Position numbers and translations under genes: made by a program. From Opitutales bacterium (lineage in GTDB: Bacteria > Verrucomicrobiota > Verrucomicrobiia > Opitutales > Intestinicryptomonadaceae): DNA of 8,575 bases. The stretch is taken from contig JAGBOM010000359.1 in assembly GCA_017633865.1 (NCBI GenBank), positions 1-8,575 on the forward strand, read 5' to 3'. The notes below the pieces were generated by a model. That model searched no databases. It saw only the letters and a list, made by a program, of their open reading frames with translations, and was not told the DNA's origin. Of the stretch, positions 5,489-8,575 are shown piece after piece (within the stretch, counting starts at the first letter, position 1; every line of letters begins with the position of its first letter).

Positions 5489-6349
5489 CTACATATCAAG
5501 AATTTTTTTAGCGCAGTTTTTGGCGGCGGCGAGCATTTTATCTTCCTCCGAAAATCCCGAGAAGTCGAATTTCAAAAATCCCGTTTTTTCGTGGTAGACT
5601 CTGAAAAATTCGCCGTCGAAATTCGCGCCGAAGGGCGTTTGGCAGCCCCCGCCAAGAGCCGACAAAAACCCGCGCTCGAGGCTTGCGGCAAGCTCCGCTT
5701 TAGCGTCGCTAAATTTGCCGAAGAACTCCGCGTCGGCGGTTCTGGTTTGGACTGCGATTATGCCCTGCGCGGCCGCCGGAACGCATTTGTCAAGGCTCAG
5801 CCTTTCAAAGCCCAAGCCTTCATAAGCGGCGATTCCGAGCCTGTCGAGCCCCGCCGCCGAGAGCATTGTGGCGTCCGCTTCGCCTTCGAGGATTTTTTTC
5901 AGGCGGGTGCCCACGTTGCCCCTAATTTGCGTAAATTCCGCCTCGGGAAATAGCTTTTTAAGCTGGGCGCGGCGGCGCGGGCTCGCGGTCGAAATTAGCC
6001 TCAAACTATCCGACGAATTTTTGCGTATTAAAACGTCGCGGCAGTCGTCGCGCGGCAAGAGGCACGATACTGCGAGGCCCTCTGCGAGCGAAACGGGCAA
6101 GTCTTTTGCGGAGTGCACGGCGATGTCGGCGCGCCCGCAAAGCAGGGCGTCCTCAAGCTCCTTCGTAAAAAGCCCCTTGCCGCCGCGGGCTTCGAGCGAC
6201 CATTCAAGGCTCTTGTCGCCCGTGGTTTTCATCGGCAAAATCTCGAATCTTGAGTTCGGGATTTTTTTTGAAAGGAACGCCGCGGCCATTTCCGCCTGCC
6301 TAAGAGCAAGCGGGCTCGACCTTGTCGCCACTCTAAAAATCTTTTCCAT
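5489..6349 (-). CDS. hemC: Porphobilinogen deaminase (hydroxymethylbilane synthase)
   Basis: Condenses four porphobilinogens to hydroxymethylbilane in heme, siroheme and cobalamin-type tetrapyrrole synthesis. At 286 residues it is slightly short of the usual 300-315. ATRSSPLALRQ (8-18), TTGDK (42-46), GKGLFTKELE (58-67) and DIAVHSAKDLP (75-85, catalytic Asp83) form domain 1. STASPRRRAQL (120-130), RGNVGTRL (143-150) and SAAGLDRLG (164-172) are the Arg-rich substrate-binding parts. ERGFLSALGGGCQTPFGA (225-242) holds Cys236, which anchors the dipyrromethane cofactor. The ATG at 6349 gives the canonical N-terminus. It begins 3 nt after the mrdA stop (TGA-AAT-ATG), so translation is probably coupled and hemC is the last gene of this operon. 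Other enzymes of the pathway are not in the window. Confidence 0.96.
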   Translation of the reverse strand: MEKIFRVATRSSPLALRQAEMAAAFLSKKIPNSRFEILPMKTTGDKSLEWSLEARGGKGLFTKELEDALLCGRADIAVHSAKDLPVSLAEGLAVSCLLPRDDCRDVLIRKNSSDSLRLISTASPRRRAQLKKLFPEAEFTQIRGNVGTRLKKILEGEADATMLSAAGLDRLGIAAYEGLGFERLSLDKCVPAAAQGIIAVQTRTADAEFFGKFSDAKAELAASLERGFLSALGGGCQTPFGANFDGEFFRVYHEKTGFLKFDFSGFSEEDKMLAAAKNCAKKILDM

Positions 6350-6352
6350 ATT

Positions 6353-8251
6353 TCAATTTTCCGCCTCGCGCTTGCCCTTAAAATACTCCTCGAAAACGTC
6401 GCGGACTACGGGCCCCGCGGTCGCGCCGCCGGAGGCGTCGCCTGGGATTTCGCCCTCGATAATTACCGCTATTGCGATTTCCGGCTTTTCGACCGGCGCA
6501 AACGCTATCATCCACGCGAGAGTAAGGGGCTTGCCTAAGGGCCTGATTTGGGCGGTTCCCGATTTTGCCGCCATTCTAAGCCAGTCTATCTTGGCCTTTT
6601 TAGCGGTGCCCTCGGTTGCGGCGCGCTCCATGCCGTTTAGGATTGCCTCGTACATTTCGGGAGAAATGTCGATTTTTTTCGCGCCGTGGTATTTGGCGTC
6701 GGCGACTCTTTGGGGGTTGTGGATAATGGAGGCTCTCGTGCGGGTTTCGCCCCTCGCGAAGCTTGCGGCAAAGCACGCCATCTGAAGCGGCGTCTGGAGC
6801 ATGTAGCCCTGGCCTATGGCCGTGTTCGCGGTGTCGCCCAAAGACCACCCGCCCTCGATTTTGCGGTATTTGCGCTTGAATTCAGGGGAGGCCACAATCG
6901 AGTGCCTCCACGAATTTTCTACAAGCTCTATGCCCGGGTCGGAGTCGAGCCCGAAAGTTTTTGCGGCTTCGGCAATGGGCTCTATGCCCATTTTGAGCCC
7001 CTGCTCGTAGAAGAACACGTTGCAGCTTTTCGATATGGCGTCCGACAAATTAACGTATCCGTGCCCGAAGCGGTTGTGGCAGTGGAAGATTTTATTGCCC
7101 ACCTTGCACGAGCCAGTGCATTCGACCATGGTGTTTTCGTCTATCGCGCCGCTTTTCACGCCCGCAACGGCCGTCACGATTTTAAAGGTCGAGCCGGGAG
7201 GGTAAAGCCCCTGGGTCGCGCGGTTGAGCCACGCGCCCTTCGCGCTGATTTCGCGGTCGATTTCAACGCTCATTCGCGGCGAAATTGTATTCGGGTCGTA
7301 GGTCGGGCTGCTTGCCATGGCGAGGATTTCGCCCGTCTTAACGTCGAGCGCCACAACCGCGCCTTTGCGCCCCTGGAGGGCGTCTTCGGCGACGCACTGG
7401 AGGTCGATGTCTATCGAGCAGTATATGGATTCGCCCTTTTGCGGCTTGATGTCCTCGACAAGGTCGTAGAGGTTGCGGTTTTTGTCGACAACCCAGATTT
7501 CCGCGCCGACCCGCCCCGAAAGGCTGTCGTCAAAAGCCTTTTCAAGCCCCTTTTTGCCGACGTTGCCCTTGAATACGAAAGTGTGGAGGTTGTCGCCGGG
7601 AATGTCGGCGTCGACCCTCTCGATTTCGGAGCGGACGTAGCCCAAGATGTGGGCGGCTCTGTCGCCGTAGGGGTAATAGCGTGCGGAGTCCGTATAGATT
7701 TGCACGGGCCCGTTTACGTCGAGGCGCTCCGCCAAAATCGCGTGCTGTTTGAGGCTCAAGTCTTTTATAAACGGAAGCGGCAGAAGCTGGTTTTCGGAAA
7801 AGTGGCGGTTGAAATCCCCGCTTTCGAGCTTGTAGTCGGAGCCGAGAATTTCGTTTATTTTCGAGACGTGGCGGTTCAGGACGTTTTCGCGCGCCTTCAG
7901 GTTCGTCTCGGCGACGGAGAACTTCCCGCCCTCCGCGAGGGTTTTGCGCTTGATGTCCCAATACTCTTTGCGGAACTCCGAGCGTATGCCGTTAAAATAA
8001 ACGACCGCCGAAAACATCGGGCGGTTGCCCACAAGCAGCCTGCCGTTGCGGTCGAAAATGTCGCCCCGCGCCCCCGGCTTTACTATGCGCTGGCGGGACT
8101 GCTGTATGCCCTTTTCGAGATACGCGTCGTACATGAAAATCTGCCTGAAAAACATTCCGCAAACGAGAACGGCGAACATCGCCGACATTATCCGCGCAAT
8201 AGTCCAGATTCTGGCGTTTCGATTCTCGTATGCGGGATCGTCCCTTTTCAT
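6353..8251 (-). CDS. mrdA: Penicillin-binding protein 2 (elongation transpeptidase)
   Basis: Class B PBP that cross-links peptidoglycan during side-wall growth with RodA, MreC and MreD. At 632 residues it is full length. A short cytoplasmic N-terminus is followed by one membrane anchor at about 15-40. The pedestal contains RGDIFDRNGRLL (62-73). The transpeptidase domain has SxxK as STFK (Ser354, Lys357), SxN as SCN (409-411) and KSGTAQ (563-568); Ser in place of Thr in KTG is normal for PBP2. A Cys/His cluster (Cys378, Cys382, Cys391, His397, Cys410) lies next to the active site, resembling the position of the zinc site described in Acinetobacter PBP2. A GGGGAAG stretch precedes the start, and its ATG overlaps the mreD stop (ATGA). 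FtsI (septal PBP3) is the alternative but genome context with mreD favours PBP2. Confidence 0.95.
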   Translation of the reverse strand: MKRDDPAYENRNARIWTIARIMSAMFAVLVCGMFFRQIFMYDAYLEKGIQQSRQRIVKPGARGDIFDRNGRLLVGNRPMFSAVVYFNGIRSEFRKEYWDIKRKTLAEGGKFSVAETNLKARENVLNRHVSKINEILGSDYKLESGDFNRHFSENQLLPLPFIKDLSLKQHAILAERLDVNGPVQIYTDSARYYPYGDRAAHILGYVRSEIERVDADIPGDNLHTFVFKGNVGKKGLEKAFDDSLSGRVGAEIWVVDKNRNLYDLVEDIKPQKGESIYCSIDIDLQCVAEDALQGRKGAVVALDVKTGEILAMASSPTYDPNTISPRMSVEIDREISAKGAWLNRATQGLYPPGSTFKIVTAVAGVKSGAIDENTMVECTGSCKVGNKIFHCHNRFGHGYVNLSDAISKSCNVFFYEQGLKMGIEPIAEAAKTFGLDSDPGIELVENSWRHSIVASPEFKRKYRKIEGGWSLGDTANTAIGQGYMLQTPLQMACFAASFARGETRTRASIIHNPQRVADAKYHGAKKIDISPEMYEAILNGMERAATEGTAKKAKIDWLRMAAKSGTAQIRPLGKPLTLAWMIAFAPVEKPEIAIAVIIEGEIPGDASGGATAGPVVRDVFEEYFKGKREAEN

Positions 8252-8575
8252 TCTTCCCCTTTTACCAAAACGCTGTCGCCGCTTAAAACAGCCGCGCTTT
8301 TATGCAGATTTACGGCGAAGGCCGCAAACGCCACAATGAACATCGAAGTGAAAAGCGCGTCCAAAACCGCCCTTAAAAAATACGCGCCCGCCGGCGACAC
8401 GCCCCTTTTAAAAACAAAAAGCGCGCATATTAAAAACATCGCCATATTTACGCCCCAAGTAAGCCAAATCGCGCAAAAGGCGGAGGGGTTCACGAATTTC
8501 GCCCTGAATTTGGATATTCCGAGCGAGCAAGTCCCGAAAAGCGCGGCCATAAGCCCCGAATTCACGGCCAAGTCC
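8248..8575 (-). CDS. mreD: Rod shape-determining protein MreD, C-terminal part
   Basis: An open frame that runs off the right edge of the window; about 108 codons are visible of a usual 155-180. It is strongly hydrophobic, with likely membrane segments in the parts reading GLMAALFGTCSLGISKF, FCAIWLTWGVNMAMFLICAL and LDALFTSMFIVAFAAFAV. The pattern of a Gly-Leu-rich segment followed by LGISK is in keeping with MreD, the small membrane subunit of the elongasome, but sequence conservation in this family is low. The call rests mainly on position: it directly precedes mrdA with a 4-nt ATGA overlap, as in mreBCD-mrdA clusters. The TTG near the edge is not the start, since the frame stays open beyond it. 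Confidence 0.75.
   Translation of the reverse strand, partial: DLAVNSGLMAALFGTCSLGISKFRAKFVNPSAFCAIWLTWGVNMAMFLICALFVFKRGVSPAGAYFLRAVLDALFTSMFIVAFAAFAVNLHKSAAVLSGDSVLVKGEE

Noticed and set aside
5868..6785. 305-codon plus-strand open frame
   Set aside because: It lies antisense across the well-supported hemC and mrdA genes, is low-complexity in Ser/Ala/Arg and matches no family I recognise; a by-product of GC-rich codon use.
1..8575. Possible mobile element, CRISPR, phage or defence system
   Set aside because: No transposase, integrase, terminal repeats, spaced direct repeats or defence-type domains seen; all large frames resolve to housekeeping families.

Overview
This window is ordinary bacterial housekeeping DNA. 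The GC content looks moderate, the genes are tightly packed on both strands, and there are rho-independent terminators, one tRNA, and no mobile element, CRISPR array or phage signal. The mix of genes, together with the weak or absent Shine-Dalgarno sites at most starts, would fit a Verrucomicrobiota-type organism (possibly a gut Opitutales relative). That placement is an impression from protein style, not a demonstrated assignment.

Layout, left to right. (1) 1-924, + strand: the 3' part of galM (aldose 1-epimerase), then a small GtrA-family membrane protein 12 nt downstream, probably one operon. (2) 925-1228: a 304-nt non-coding gap with a long bidirectional terminator-like hairpin. (3) 1229-1305, - strand: tRNA-Val(GAC) with its own likely promoter. 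(4) 1368-2222, - strand: a PfkB-family sugar kinase resembling fructokinases. (5) 2458-3450, + strand: class II fructose-bisphosphate aldolase, divergent from the kinase and closed by a strong terminator. (6) 3555-4340, - strand: an RluA-like pseudouridine synthase with an altered catalytic motif. (7) 4409-4666, - strand: ribosomal protein S20 (rpsT) with its own terminator. (8) 4792-5451, + strand: a stand-alone CoaB (phosphopantothenate-cysteine ligase), divergent from rpsT. (9) 5489-8575, - strand: a tightly coupled series mreD (partial) > mrdA (PBP2) > hemC, with a 4-nt overlap and a 3-nt gap at the two junctions.

How the genes fit together. galM, the PfkB kinase and the aldolase all serve hexose use: mutarotation, phosphorylation and glycolytic cleavage. 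GtrA proteins usually help move lipid-linked sugars across the membrane. mreD and mrdA belong to the cell-elongation machinery. hemC and coaB make cofactors (tetrapyrrole and coenzyme A). rpsT, the tRNA and the pseudouridine synthase belong to translation.

I looked for an undescribed system and did not find convincing evidence of one. The most useful second looks are the RluA-like protein that lacks the usual Arg of the RLD motif, apparently leaderless promoters for that gene and for the sugar kinase, the separation of CoaB from CoaC, an unusual base in the tRNA T-loop, a Cys/His cluster in PBP2, and an unexplained non-coding stretch at 925-1119.
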